A stretch of DNA of 64,000 bases, from contig NC_134455.1 in the NCBI RefSeq assembly GCF_047948215.1, positions 79,783,689 through 79,847,688 of the forward strand, in the 5' to 3' direction. Below the pieces are notes generated by a model that was not told where the DNA came from, did no database searches, and saw only the letters and a program-made list of their open reading frames with translations. Every line of letters starts with the position of its first letter. The first letter of the stretch is position 1. A program made the translations under genes and the position numbers. Origin of the DNA: Lycorma delicatula. Its lineage: Eukaryota; Arthropoda; Insecta; Hemiptera; Fulgoridae. Of this stretch, positions 32,455-45,814 are shown one piece after another.

Positions 32455-33720
32455 TAATACTTTCTTGAGATATGAATCGCTGTTTAAAATGGATAAAAAT
32501 GCTTACAGTTGCAATACGAAAAGTTATCGGACGTATATGTTTATAGAAACTTTTGTATTTTTTTAATCCCATTCCACATCACTTCTCGAGGTTTCTCTGT
32601 TTATTAATGTTACATTTGGTGTACATTACAGGAAAACAAATACGTTATCATTAATACTGATAAAATTGAACAGAATTATATGTCTTTTAAAAATAAAAAT
32701 CACTGTAAAAGTTTAAAAATCCTAAATGAAGACATTTAAAAAAAAAATCATACAATTTGAAAATACATATCGTAAATTTATAATTCAATTATAATACCTT
32801 ATTACTTAAAACGTTTCAACTTCTACGCAATTAACTTACATTAATATATAATTTCCGTTGAATAAAAGATAAAATAAGATGTTAACTTGTTTTAGGGTTT
32901 TGTATAAATAAGAAAACGAATCAGATTTCAGCATTTCATTAAATTTAAGATACGATAACCTGTCTCAAGTAAATATATGACAATTAAATTAAATAAATTA
33001 CAAAACAAACAACATCCAAGTTTCATGTTTCCTCCAATTATTATTATAACACAATTTTCTAATATAAATTTATTTTTATGGCCCTTTTTAACATCCGTTA
33101 AAACTCGTTTATCAGATAATTATATCAATTCGTACGGTTATTTATTCAATTCGGAAATTATATTTAAATTTATCAGATTTAAAAAAAGAAAATTAAATAA
33201 TATAGGCATATTCTTTAGATAGATATCATTACAATTTAACGGTTTTAATACAGAATATATTTATTGTTAACCTATATATCTGGCTTCTTATAACGGTTTT
33301 CTAAAATATCTATACGAATTATTAACAAAGAAAATTCACTTACCCTCTATTAAAAACTATTATAAACTGTTATAAATAGCCTAGACAGTATTTGTAAAAG
33401 ATATTAAGTTAACAGTTACAGAAATATATGGGCTAAATACTTTTACCTTGAAAAAATATAAGTTTTATTTATTTTTAATTAGTTAAATTACAGTTACATA
33501 TTTTAATCACTATTTTAGATGAGAATAATTAGTATGACAGATACACAAAGTGCGAGCTTATCTGATTTTAGGATCAACCACTACTTAGATAAATTCTAAC
33601 AGAGTCGCATCTACCTGTTCCGATGAGGGCTAGATAAACGATTATATTTCATTTGGGGACTTTCATACAACATAAAATTCTGGCGATATGAGAGATTATC
33701 CATTTAAAAAAATGTATATA
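32455..33720. other. AT-rich spacer
   Basis: Flanking DNA of the Helitron. No domain seen; an 81-codon frame at 32977-33222 is Ile/Asn/Phe-rich with no recognised similarity. Confidence 0.55.
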
Positions 33721-33722
33721 TA

Positions 33723-34485
33723 CTGTGAAAGATCAATATCTGGCAAATATCAGTCTTCTCCGGTGAATGTCGACACATATCAAATACGAAGGTGAAAGAC
33801 CGAAATATTATTTGCTTATTCGGACCTTTGCCGGTTTATGTCGACAAACACAGATAACCCTGGGGGGATCGAAACGATAACTAGAAATTAAAAAAAAAAA
33901 TCATCCCATACCAATCTCTAAGGTAAATAGATTATTAAAAATGCTCGTAAAAAAAGGAATTTTAAATTTCTGGTGAAAGTTGAATAAAAAGATTTTTATA
34001 AAAAAACTGAACAAAGGGAAAACCATCTGAACATTTATTTATATCGTTATCGTTCATCCATGCAGTTAGCAAATTCTATTTCTCCTGATTGGCGTTTCAA
34101 TTTATGAAATACTGAGAATTTGATTAATTTTGTGTTATAAATGCAGCGAATTTTGTTAATCGCTAACATAATTTGTATATTTAACGTTAATTAGACAGAG
34201 GTAAGCGAACGTAGGTTATGTTTGGCTTAAATTTAAACTTCCTTTTTTACGAGAGTTTCTCGTAATCTATTCACCTTAGAGTCTGGTATTGGGTGATTTT
34301 TTTTTTTTAATTTCTAGTTATCGTTTCGATCCCTACCACAGTTTATTTATTTTTGTCGACATATACCGGCGAAAGCCCGAATGTATAATAATATAAGAAA
34401 ATATTTCGGACTTTCACCGACGTAATTAGTATGTGTCAGCGTTCACCGGAGAATCATTACATCCTCTAATTTCGGTCTTTCACGG
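33723..34485. mobile_element. Foldback/MITE with ~240-bp inverted arms
   Basis: The left arm (33723-33955) and the inverted right arm (34255-34485) match through CTGTGAAAGA / CCGTGAAAGA, CTCCGGTGAATG / CTCCGGTGAACG, GTGAAAGACCGAAATATT, ATGTCGACAAA, GGATCGAAACGATAACTAG and TCTAAGGT. TA at 33721-33722 and 34486-34487 fits a Tc1/mariner-type duplication. Each arm contains direct subrepeats (CCGGT..ATGTCGACA and GTGAAAG.CCGAA units, two each). The ~300-bp centre encodes nothing that I recognise. Confidence 0.85.
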
Positions 34486-34489
34486 TATC

Positions 34490-36880
34490 TATTATGTAAA
34501 CTACAAAAGGGAAAGAATACCAATCCGGTAAAATTTCTGTTTCGGTGTTTTTGCAGATGTTTGCATAATCCTCTTTAATAAAAAACACAATTATAGCACT
34601 GAAAAATTCCAGAAGGATCTATGTATGTCGGTCTGTTTTTTGTTTAATATCTCCGGACTGGATGAAATTTGGCTCATTGACTTTTGTACATATTTATTAC
34701 GATTGGTTAATGGTATAGAAAGATAAGGATGTTATAGGTTCGACATTTCAAAATTTTACTCAAAGGTGAGGTAAATTTATTCAAATTATTTAATACCCCA
34801 TAGGTAACTAAGATACCTTCAAAAACTATTTGGTCTTATTTCAACCCCTATAAAAGAGGGAGAGAAAATCTTTTGTTATTGCTAATTTTGGATTCAAAAT
34901 AACACCCTTGTTTTAATTAAATGATTTCATTGAATTAGAATGTCAATTTGGTTATTTATTTTGATTCTGGTAATTTCATTCAGGGAGGGAACAATAAATT
35001 TTTTAGCTTTTTTTCGTCAGTTTCGTTTCTGTTGATATCTTCACACTATATTAACCGGTGTTTATAAAATTTTGTACCATTACGTTGGTATTTGATGCTA
35101 ATTAATTTTGATTGCCATCGGTTTAAAGTGCGGAAATAGGGCCAACATGAAGACTTATATCTCAAAGTTTTACAGTGTATAATAATATTTTTACATAGTT
35201 CATTATCTCTTAGTAGGCTTATACACTTTTGTATAAGGTACTTTTGTTCGAGGTCTAAACACTTTAGGCGTAGTAATGCAATTCTGCCGGCTTTCTTTTA
35301 TTGTTATTATTAATTTACTAGAATAATAATTAATTTTTATTTTTTAAACAACAAATTAGATCTCTGTTAATTAAATGAATATATTTTCCAACTTCGATAT
35401 TTTCCAACATCGATATGTAAGTAAATAAATATACTATTAAAGTATAGTAAAACAAGAAAGGAATAAATGGTTACTAGAGTCACAGAATTACAGCTTAAAA
35501 AAACAGGGATCTTTGTGAAGGTTATTTTTTTTTATCACATTAATAGAAAAGGAAACCATTAATTTGATCTAAAACAGAAAATGAATCGGTAAACAACAAA
35601 AAATGTTAGGTAAAATCCTTCCGTGACTATTCAAGATTAAGGGTTGTTTAACTATAATACAATAAAGAAAGGAAAGTTAAATAGTAAACTGTTTTACATA
35701 ATAAGGTTTCTTAAACTAATAGATAAACTACACCTTATTCAAAGGACGTGTATGAAAACCAAAATACTATTATTAAAGAAAAATAGTTATTTAATAGTTT
35801 ACTTACAAATATATTTGTAAAAAGGTTTTTTTTATGGCAATGGTTATTTGACTAGTTCTATGCTACTTTTCATTAATTTCTTTTCTACCTGATATTTTTA
35901 TTTCAATATATTTACTATTTTAACCCTTATTTATTTTATTTTATCAATTCCAGTCTTAATTTTATTGTGCCATTTTTAGCCTACATAATAGAGTTACTAA
36001 ATGAATTAACTTCATTTTTTTATATTTATATTGTGTTCACTAAACTACTTCTCCTTTTATAAGATTCTACCACAATTCTTCTTCCGTTCTTCAAATTTAT
36101 CTAACAAATTTCTTCATTTAGAAGTTTATCATTAACCATCTGTCACTCTCTGTTTGAACAACGTCCGCCTTGGTTTATTATCTCGGTTTGGATTATTTAT
36201 TCTAAACATTTAATTATTTGCGGATTCAATAAAATAAATAACATTCCTTATTTAGTATATATTTCGTAATATTTTATTATAATCTTTAAGTTTCTATTTT
36301 ATACATATTAAATTGTTGTATTAGTTATACATTGATATTATAAAACATGTTGAGTCTCTAATGGCTGGTACTAGACTGAACAATAGAGAATTCGATGCAC
36401 TGGTACAACATTTATATAAAATATCAGCTGTTAACACAGCCAACTGAATATAGACAAATTCAAATAAGTTATAATGAGTAAAAAGAACTGACAATTATAG
36501 TTTTATTTTATTTTTACAACATAAAGGAGAAAGGAAGTATGAAACCTAACACTCATTAAAATAAAAACAATTTGCTATACTTTTCTTAGTAGTATTACCT
36601 TTAACCAGGAACCATCACTGATTAATCGATTCAGTTATTTAACAATGACAATTGCACAATTAATGTTTACAAATATTCTCCGGATATTTGTGAAATACGT
36701 ATTTTTATCTAAATCCATAGGGTGGTGCATCTACGTTCGTATACCGAGTACAATTGTGTTTTATTGCATTCTTATATCGAAACAGTCCAGGATAATGCGT
36801 CAATTAGAATAAAAAATAAAGATATAGGTAACATACAATACTAGCAGCAGCCGACAATGTTAAGATATAATTGGTCTGGT
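34490..36880. other. AT-rich spacer with dispersed repeat G copy
   Basis: 34605-34760 has ATGTATGTCGGTCTGTTTTT and AATATCTCCGGACTGGATGA like 28135-28320. The rest shows no domain, RNA or boundaries. Confidence 0.5.
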
Positions 36881-36884
36881 AACA

Positions 36885-38030
36885 TTATAGGCAAAGTCAA
36901 AAGTGCACTGCGGTCACTTTTGTGGATTTTAGGAAAGTATATGACTCCATAAACAGACAGACTGTCTTTGACACATTAGAAGAATAAGGCGTAGACGGAA
37001 AAGCAAGAGCAATCATACAACAGACACTCATGGGCATCGACTTCTAAAATAAAATTCACGGGAGAAACTTCAGCACCAATCGAGATACAAACAGGAATCA
37101 GACAAGGAGACGAGCTCTCCTCACTGTTATTTAACGTGATCTTGGACAAAATTATCAAACAGGAAAAACATGTCAAGAAAATACGACTGAGAAGAACACA
37201 AGATACCAAAATCGTAATCAGATGCCAGGTATTTGCAGATGACCTGGCAATACTCAGCAACAATAAACAGGAAGCACGAGAAGCACTAGAAATTTTACAT
37301 GAAATCGCTGCCAAAACGCTGGTCAATATCATTTCGAGAAAATACAATACACGGAAAGGCAAAACGACACAAAAACCATACGTACAAAATACGGAAACAT
37401 AAAGAGAGTCGAAAAATTTCAGTTTTTAAGGGAATACACACAAACTGGAGGATCAAAAAAAAAACAACGGAAAAACTCCAGAAAACATACAGATTCACAG
37501 GTGCATTGTAACAAGCGAAATATATCGAGTTAGGTGAAATTCAGATACTACAAGACAATCGTGCTACCAGAGGTATTGTACGCATCAGAAGCTATCACAA
37601 TTGCAGCATCAAACATCACAGAAAGAGAAAAAAATAGAACGGAAAATAGATAGAGATGGCATATGCATGAAAAGGCCAACTAAAGAATTATATGTACAAA
37701 CGGATTCACTCACAGACATGATTAGAAAACGCAGATTTACATTCTACTGGCACAAACAGGGAATGGACAACAGACACACGAAGAGGATCTTTGATGTGGT
37801 AAACGGCACAATCAGGAAAACTAATTGGCATCATGAAAGAGAAGAGAAGATAATTAGGGATCAACGGGGAAATGATGGGAGAAAGAGCAAAAGGTAGAAA
37901 CAAAATTATGAATACGAAATTTGAAGAAAAGAAAACAGGAAAAGGAACACAGTCAAAGAATGAAGAAATTTTTGAAAGATAAGAAAGGAGAAAACAACTT
38001 AGAATCGCATAATCGTGAAACATTCAAGTT
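36885..38030 (+). pseudogene. LINE reverse transcriptase remnant
   Basis: Motif A reads VTFVDFRKVYDSINRQTVFD near 36918; a stop follows at GVDGKARAI. Motif B is TGIRQGDELSSLLFNVILDK at about 37090-37150, in frame with motif C, CQVFADDLAILSNNKQEARE at about 37225. The C-terminal part, in shifted frames, contains TIVLPEVLYASEAITIAASN, KRPTKELYVQTDSLTDMIRK and RIFDVVNGTIRK. The catalytic Asp pair of the RT is present. Neither an endonuclease nor ends were found. Same general group as 19700-20890 by its C-terminal text. Confidence 0.8.
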
Positions 38031-38082
38031 TAAACACTGTCCTTAAGAGCAAAAATGAATAATAATATATAGCATATAGTAT

Positions 38083-38101
38083 AAGTGTGTGTGTGTGTGG
38101 A

Positions 38102-38191
<90 letters not shown>

Positions 38192-38193
38192 AT
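38083..38193. repeat. (TG)n-(TA)n compound microsatellite
   Basis: A TG tract merges into a long TA tract with few interruptions, directly after the LINE remnant. Confidence 0.95.
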
Positions 38194-38194
38194 G

Positions 38195-41100
38195 TAAATT
38201 TAAACTAACTGAAAAGATGATTGTTTATAGCTATCAAATTCTCTGTATTAGTAATATTTTTTTAAATAATTTTTTATTAATGGTATGTATTATATTCTAT
38301 ATTAAGACAACAGATGGGAGCGCAATATTTTAAATATATATATATATATTATTGCGGTTGACAGCATGAAAACATGTTTTAAGTCAAACTAAGCAATTAA
38401 TATTAATTAATAAATGGTTTGGTGACAGTGGTGATGGCGCAGTGTGGTGATAAATTGCGTCGATTGTGATGCGGTCGAAGAGAAGAAATAAGTGAAGAGA
38501 AGAAATAAATAAATAAGATTCATGCAGGGGTCGTGTAGCATTTGGTATTAGTAAATATAAGAACGAGGAAAGAGGGATGATATAGATCTACGGAGTGCTT
38601 TTGTAAGGGTGGGATATAAGGAAAACTGGAGATAAATGGCGGAAGAAATGACCTAATTAAATACTTAGCTACAATTAAATATCGCGTCGGTTTGAAAATT
38701 TTCATTAATTTTAAAATAACTCTGATCTGTATATAGCTTCATAGATAGAATCGACTTAAAATCCTTCATATTTAATTTCGTCACACTAATATATTAAGAG
38801 AAATCTTTTTCGGTTGTTCCCGATAACCGTGAAAACTACAGAATAATCATTATAAAATTTTAATCGTAGCTTTCTTATGACCCCCGGAATGTTTACCACA
38901 GGTCAAATCTCACCAATCTGACTACTATAAAAAACATAAATTTAAAAAAAACCGTCGTTTATCTATATCGATAGTCTTTGTCTATATTGATCGTTGTTTA
39001 TCTTAATACTGACTTTTTCAGATAATTATGTAATTTACTAAAGTTAATGTCTTATGAAAAAAAAAAAGATCAGTTTGTAATATTATCATAATATACGTAA
39101 AACAAATTAGTCTGATAAAAAATTACAAGGAACGGTGGACTATTTACATATTTAACAAGGTTTTGGTGGTTTGAGGAATATTAAATTTCGATATCGACTT
39201 CCTCAGAAAGTTATTATGTATTTTACGAAATCTAATGTCGTTGTCTAATCTGGTGGAGACCCACTCATGCGGTTAAAGTAGCACTCATAGATTTTTATAT
39301 CCTGAAGTAGAAGTTTCATCAGCAGAGTAAGCAATACACATAATTTGCAGAGATTCGACTTTCAGTTTGGCATTAATATTTTTATTTCGCCTAGGATGTC
39401 AATGTTACAGATAGGAAGAAGAACTTATAGGGCTACTAGAATTTGTGATCGTAGACAACGTGAATCTATGCCAGTATTCTCAAAAATTTGAAGAGTCAAC
39501 GAATACTTGACTCAAAATCGAGTTCAACCTTCAAGAAATATATTAGGACTCAAATCAGCTTTTGATTATCAAGCTGAAATTGTTTTTTTAATAGAAAGGT
39601 GGATAGATATACGACGCATGATTTCGATTTAAAATTCTACAAGAAAAACAATTTGGTGAAACCCGTTTTTCTGTTAACTTTTCCCATCACAATGATCCGC
39701 GGTTGATTAGCGCTCCGCGAAAATATGTTGGTATCTGATTGCCTCCCTTCATAGTCTTTATGCTACCCTCAGGAAAAAATTACAGTATATTAAAGAGATT
39801 TAACAGATTCTGACAAAAAAAACCCGTTACGATTGGATATTTTTTATGCTTGTAACAACAAAAAAATTGAAACAGTACAAAAATTACGATAATTTAATGG
39901 CAGAATTTTTTTGCGTATTTCTACCGCGTTTTTTATCAGCGAATTTTTTTTTTGCTTTGTGTTTATGAAACATAGTTTGCTGATTTTAAAAATAATACTT
40001 TCAAGCAAATCGGTTGAAAATTGGGCAAAATATGATGAAAAACCCGTGTCATTAGTAACATATGTTAGTATGAGTGAAAGTAGATTCAGAAAAGTACGTT
40101 TTATAAAAATCCCCACCACTCAAAAGGCTATTCAGATTGACAAAAAACCATTTTTACTGTATACTGTTATTCATTACGAATCAATATGTGTTATATGTTT
40201 ACCAATATCATTTGTCTGAAAAGATATTTATAGACCTCAAGTAAAAGTGATGTATTTATGACCACAAATTCCTTCTTTATTTTTTTTTTGTGTGCCGTAC
40301 ATCATAATTTATTATGTGTTTCAATACATCAATATGTTTCTAGTAAGATAAGCTATTTTTGTAAATAATAAATAAATCCGTAATCCTCATAGCAATTATA
40401 ATATACAAGTCACATACCCACACACTAGCACATTTCTGAGGAAAAAATGGTCATATTGTTTAGTCTAAATAAAACATTTTGCATCGTATAAACGTCGTTC
40501 AAATTGTGTAATAAAACTGATTCGTTTGTGAATATAAAAAAAAATTACCGATTTAGATGATTTTGTAACAGCGTTTTAAAACTGACGCCGTACATGACCA
40601 GTTCCAGGGCTACATGATCTGAAAAGTATTTAATGCCTTGTTATCGAGTTATAAGCATTCAAAGTTGCAACGACGGAAAAATCGTGTTAACACTAAAACG
40701 AGATAAAACGTGCTGCAAGAACAATTTTATTCCGTTTTACGTTCATAATGCATATAATGACGAACAGTGCTATAATATTGAAAATAATAAACAATAATTA
40801 ATAACATGACAACAAATTAAACGGCTATATCAACTGATATTATTTACTTTAAATATTACAAGATTCATTTTAAAATTTTAAATAAATATTTAGAAACCCA
40901 CCGTAAGACAGATTTTTTTTTAACTGCGTAGAAACCAATTTCTTTCTGCCTCCAAATACGTCTCAGATATACAGTATAAAACTTTTTCCATACTTAAATA
41001 TCACCCGGTATGTATTTAACAGCAGTGATTATTATCATAAAGTAGACCTTAGTCCCCTTTTCTCACTGCGACAGTCAGAGGAAATAATAAGCGGGACCTG

Positions 41101-41735
41101 TAATGTTTCACCTCTTTTTTTTATTCTTATTTGAAAAAGAAAAAATTAATAGAATAAATTTGCTTTTGTCCCTCCCTTCAAAGAGACAGATTATGAAGAA
41201 TTGTTTTCATTATTTACATTCAAGTTGAAAGGAAATTAAGTTAAACCTTCCGCTCCGAATACCGTAACGACGAAACAGTACGTAGTCAGTTATATATTTA
41301 TTGACTCTCGAATAAAAAGAGATTGAACTGACTATTATTATTATTTTAATATTATGTTTGATCAACTGTTATTAACTTACTCTGATTGACTTCTCTACTT
41401 TGACGTAATACTTTTTTTTTAAGTGTGAATTAACGTTACTTCGTTTGAAAGAAGAAATTATTTTAATTTCAAGGCTATAAAAAAAAGTTAATACTTTTTC
41501 TGCAATTTACAGATTGATTAAATTATAAAAAGAGAATTTATTTTTTTCTTTGTTTAAATTTTAATAACATGATTAAATATAACAATCGATTCTATCGAAT
41601 GCGATATTAATATTATTAAATTTAAACTTAAAACGTGTTAAAAACAGTATCTTCTAAATTGATTATTTATTTTTTTTAATTAAAATTGTTATGTTGCGTT
41701 AACTACTTACACGCTTAAGATTTATATCCCCGTTT
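38195..41735. other. AT-rich spacer
   Basis: No supported gene in 3.5 kb. At 39395-39620 one frame reads IGRRTYRATRICDRRQRESM, a stop, then NRVQPSRNILGLKSAFDYQA; it is coding-like but I do not recognise it. A short tandem AGAAGAAATAA unit lies near 38480-38515. Confidence 0.5.
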
Positions 41736-41737
41736 AT

Positions 41738-42604
41738 ATGGCGCTATAGCAAGCTATAGAAGCGAAAATATTGTAATCGGTCCAGTTTGTACTTATGCGG
41801 TTTTCACGGGATCTTGACGTTTTGACACCTAAGGAACCCGAAAACCGGATGGAAAATTTCAGAATGTTAATGTTCGTATGTACGTGCGCGTGTTCGGTTT
41901 TTTTCCTTTAAATCACCTTATATATCCAGAACAACTGGAGCGATTTTGACCAAACTTGGTCAGATTACTTCTACTATATGTGGGGCATTGATGCCATTAA
42001 ATTTTCAACTTAAAAGGTCAAGGGGGTGAGGTTGTAGAGCAAGGTCCCAATCAATATCTCGAGGTTTTTGCCTAATTAAGGTCATATTTTTCTTAAGCAC
42101 ATTTGTTACCGATTAAAAAATAACAATATTCCCAAAAAATAAAATTTTCAAAATCGCACCTCATCCCGAAATAGCTCTAAACTATTTCTACGTTTTGACG
42201 TCACAGGTGAGCGGTAGGAATAAATAAATGAATAATATTTAAAGTGAAAAAAAAGTAACTCGGTCTGGTCGGATCACGAACCCGATCGCCCGGTTGATTC
42301 GGCCCTGATGGTTTAATCCACGCGGCTACACCACTCTGCCGACCGTACTACGTAAGTAGTGAAATTACATTAGTTTTGTCAGTGTCGACCGTCACTGCTA
42401 GTACCACCATACCCGCGCGAATTAAATATGGTATTCGCGCACGCTTTAGTTAGAATCACTGAATTAAATTAACGAAAATATATTATATTTAAATAAAATT
42501 ATAAATATTCTAAATTAAGTTGTGTGTAAGTATGAGCCGACATCAGAAACAACCCACAGTTGTGGGACTTTCCTACAACTGCGTTGTCAGCTTTTTTTCT
42601 TTTT
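41738..42604 (+). repeat. Dispersed repeat F, subtype A, copy 3
   Basis: Matches 7172-8012 including the minus-strand tRNA-like module at about 42258-42345 (GAACCCGATCGCCCGGTTGA, CGCGGCTACACCACTCTGCC on the plus strand). The end carries the hairpin CAGTTGTGGGA-CTT-TCCTACAACTG before a T run. Confidence 0.75.
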
Positions 42605-42933
42605 TTTCTTTCATTAAAGCAGTTAGAATTGGATTAAAAAAATAGCATTACGGTCACATAAATACTCCGTACCCTCAAGGAAGGCTATTTTCAACATCTT
42701 CGAATTATTGTGGAGAATAAAATTATTTATTTAGTAAAATTACAAAACAAAGGTATAAAAAACAGATTTAAATAAATTGAAAAGAGATTTCTGGCAAAAA
42801 ATAAGTATTTTTGTTCACAGGTAGATTTACATTCAAGTAATATTAGATGAAACACTAAATAATAAAATAAAATAAATAAAATGGTCATATAAACAATATA
42901 TGGTCATATAAATAAACAATAAATAAAATGGTC

Positions 42934-42966
<33 letters not shown>

Positions 42967-43335
42967 TAGTGCAGCCTAATAGAAGAAAACACGTTCCTAT
43001 AGAATTAGTTCCTTCTATGTCATTTTTCTTCCTCACTTGTCTCTCTTACCAAAAATTATAAATTTAAATCGTGATTTTCAGGTTATTTATAGATTTTATA
43101 AATAAATTGTAGCTGAATCATTGCTACAAATTGTCATGTCAGAACATTTTTGGTCGCCCAACACTAAGTTTTCCCTTTGTTTCTGCTGTACAATATTTTG
43201 TTTTCCCGGCTACATAATTTTACTGTACAACAATACAGTACACTATATAAGCATATATAAGAAAGCATATACAATCAGGTCAAATTTTACATGTCACAGT
43301 TTTCACAGATCTTGAAATTTCTTGAACTAAAAAGT
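42605..43335. other. AT-rich spacer with a short tandem repeat
   Basis: AATAAAATGGTCATATA recurs about three times at 42876-42938 with variable spacers, followed by TA and a long T run. No gene seen. Confidence 0.55.
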
Positions 43336-43336
43336 A

Positions 43337-44233
43337 CTGATGATTCAAAAAGGACTTCACAAATTTAAAAGCATATAAAAATGTATTTATATAACTTAAA
43401 AATTCGGTTAAGGTCTCATTTCATAGAAAAATACATCAATTTTGTCACTCAACATTCACTTTGGTTTGATATGGCTTCCATTTGTAATGCGACATACTAC
43501 CCACCTAAAGTCATTACATTCCAAACTGTAGCCAGCAAGTCGGGCACTTACCTCTGTAGCTGCGGCGTAAATTCGAAATCTTAGCTCGACCAGATCAGCA
43601 GGCAAAGGTACATAAACCTAATCTTCGATGAAATCCCAGAAAACAAATTTAGCGGGGTCAGATATGGGGAGCGAGATGGTCGTGCAATTGGGCCTTTACG
43701 ACCGATCCACTGACCTGGGAAGAAAATCTCAGACTTCTAGGCGATCGCTTGTCGATAGTAATGGCGTCCATCTTGATCATCATCGGCTAACTCAGGAATT
43801 ACAAAATTTTGAAGCGTGTCCAGATAAAGGATACCATTTACGATTGCCTGCTGGAAAAAATGGGCCGTATAGTCTTTGTTTGCTTAGAGCACGAAAAACA
43901 ATGACATTAGGGCTATCACGAATATGCTGCAAAGTATCATGAGGGTTTTCACTACCCCATTTTCGGAAGTTATGGGTGTTCATCTTGCCACTGATGTAAA
44001 AAGTTGACTCATCGCTAAAACCAAAACACACAACGAGCAAGTTCGCTACCAGTAACGTATTCATTTTTAACAACATTAATGATATCACCGGTGGCCGAAT
44101 TCGGCACTAATGAATTACGTGAATCAAAACTTGATGAATTTTGCTATGAAATGAGATCTCAACCGAATCTGTAAGTTATTTAAATAAATTTTTGTACGCG
44201 ATAAATTTGTGAAGTCCTTTTTGAATCACGCGG
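43337..44233 (-). mobile_element. Deleted mariner/IS630-type element with ~105-bp TIRs
   Basis: The left end CTGATGATTCAAAAAGGACT and the inverted right end CCGCGTGATTCAAAAAGGAC start arms that stay aligned for about 105 bp (ACTTCACAAATTTA, ATAACTTA, ATTCGGTT.AG.TCTCATTT, CATAG). TA lies at 43335-43336 and 44234-44235. Contains a transposase relic on the minus strand. Confidence 0.85.
43440..44088 (-). pseudogene. IS630/mariner-type transposase, catalytic part
   Basis: The frame at 44088-43792 reads VCFGFSDESTFYISGKMNTH, NFRKWGSENPHDTLQHI and SPNVIVFRALSKQRLYGPFF. The SDE with the following GxVNxxNxRxWGxENPH text is the first catalytic region of this transposase group. Further frames carry FPGQWIGRKGP and RSPYLTPLNLF, where the third acidic site (normally Ser-Pro-Asp-Leu-Thr-Pro-x-Asp) has both Asp residues replaced. 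The HTH head is missing, so a deletion removed the 5' half. Dead. Confidence 0.8.
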
Positions 44234-44239
44234 TATAAT

Positions 44240-44870
44240 CTTAGTATTGAAAAATTTCGGGAGGATATATATGTATGTTAATAAAATTTTTATAACTGAT
44301 ATCTCCAGAGGGAATGGATCGATTTGGATAAAATTTGGTACAATGTTTTCTGTATAAGAAATATTGATACCATTTAATTTTGATCAATTGGTATAGAGCA
44401 GGAAGATTCGGACTTTATGAGTCCCGTATCTCAAATGCCAATTCAAACATTTTTGACCAGTTGCATTAATTGAACCTAAACGAAGGAGATTCAAATCAAT
44501 CAATTTCATAATTTGAATGTTTATTTGAAATGGCATCTGAAATAATCACAAAACAGCTGTTTCATGTTACTTTGGTAAGGAAGATATAAACCTAAAAATG
44601 CAAAAAATAAAGGCTTTTGAAATATAGTATAATAGAAGACTGATGTAAATAAACCAGATAGAAAAATTTAGACGTGAAAAAATATCAAACAAAACAAAAA
44701 AAAAATTACTACTAGAACAAGGGATAAAATTAAAAAACAGGACTGTTAAAAAAACATTGCTGTTAAAATTTCTCTTTAATATAGGATAATTAATGAGCGG
44801 ACGGGTGACAGTTTTGTATATAGTATAATTTTCTTATCAGATTAAAAAAATTATTTAAAAATATATACAT
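44240..44870. other. AT-rich spacer with dispersed repeat G copy
   Basis: 44255-44420 has GGATATATATGTATGTTAAT and TGATATCTCCAGAGGGAATG like 28135-28320. 44790-44880 resembles the outer part of the inverted-repeat arm at 2710-2800. Confidence 0.45.
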
Positions 44871-44877
44871 ATATCTA

Positions 44878-45005
44878 TAAAGCGACTTCTGGTAACGTAA
44901 GAATTCCAACGTGGGTTCATACATCTAAATCTGTTTAGCCGATAAGCTGCTACCGTGGAACAAATATACATACACCTTAAATTACACTCCTCTATTGGCA
45001 GTAGT
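44878..45005 (+). repeat. Retrotransposon-tail-like repeat, copy 2
   Basis: See 4228-4395. CTGGTAACGTAAGAATTCCA, TCATACATCTAAATC and GCTGCTACCGTGGAACAAA are shared. An A/T-rich segment precedes it. Confidence 0.5.
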
Positions 45006-45670
45006 CCCATAAGATCCATTTCTGAGTACATATATCAGATAACTTTGTTCCGGTTTGGTTCAATCGTGATTTTGTATCATACCAGCAAATACCTCGTTTG
45101 AATTTTGAAATTGGGAAGATTGGTTGCAAAAATATAACAATACATATCCGTATAGCCGTGATCTGTTAGATCGAGAGTGTACCTGATGAATGCAGATATT
45201 AGCCTTCAATCTAGCAAATATCTCGCTTGAATTTTGAAAATCGGACGATTGTTTGCAGAAATATTATAAGAGCACCCCGTTGCATCTCCCAAAACAGCTC
45301 TCCAGAGGCACCCCATTTCTTATCAGTGGGTGATGATTGCTCTAGCATCGGATGAGGAACTCGTATCCCCTCACCACTCCAGCCTCACACATAGTTCCCA
45401 TGGGAAGGCCATTATTATTAAACAATTTTTTTTTAAATTTATTTAATATTATTTTATTTAAGGTAAATTTAATTCTATTATTTTTATATAATATTCATTC
45501 AACTGATTCGAATCATTCAATTCAAACCCAGCTCACACAGTGATAGAGGCTCACATTTTATTAATTCAATTCATTAAAGTTTGTGCTTCAACCGGAAAAT
45601 CTCTACTACTACATATACTATACTATATATATATATATACATATAAAATATATATGTATACATATTTATA
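45006..45670. other. Spacer with ~130-bp direct repeat and GC-richer piece
   Basis: AGCAAATACCTCGTTTGAATTTTGAAATTG at about 45086 recurs at about 45217 (imperfect). 45270-45400 is GC-richer and may be a LINE fragment, but no domain reads through. Confidence 0.4.
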
Positions 45671-45671
45671 T

Positions 45672-45812
45672 AGCCTATGACACTCCCGGTAACGTATGGA
45701 TCCAATGTGGGGTCATACATCTAAATCGGTTTCGGCCGTTGAACTGCTACGGTGGAACAAACATACATACACCATAAATATATTACACTCCTTTTTTGGC
45801 AGTCGTGTAAAA
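45672..45812 (+). repeat. Retrotransposon-tail-like repeat, copy 3
   Basis: Best preserved of the three: ACTCCCGGTAACGTATGGAT, GGTCATACATCTAAATCGG, GAACTGCTACGGTGGAACAA, and ending GGCAGTCGTGTAAAAA. Confidence 0.55.
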
Positions 45813-45814
45813 AC

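Noticed and set aside
33723..34485. CRISPR-like array because of repeated CCGGT..GTCGACA units
   Set aside because: Only two units per arm, in a eukaryotic inverted repeat with TA flanks and no regular spacers.
39844..40219. Overlapping 91- and 102-codon frames on opposite strands
   Set aside because: Low-complexity translations with no domain; neither strand is favoured.
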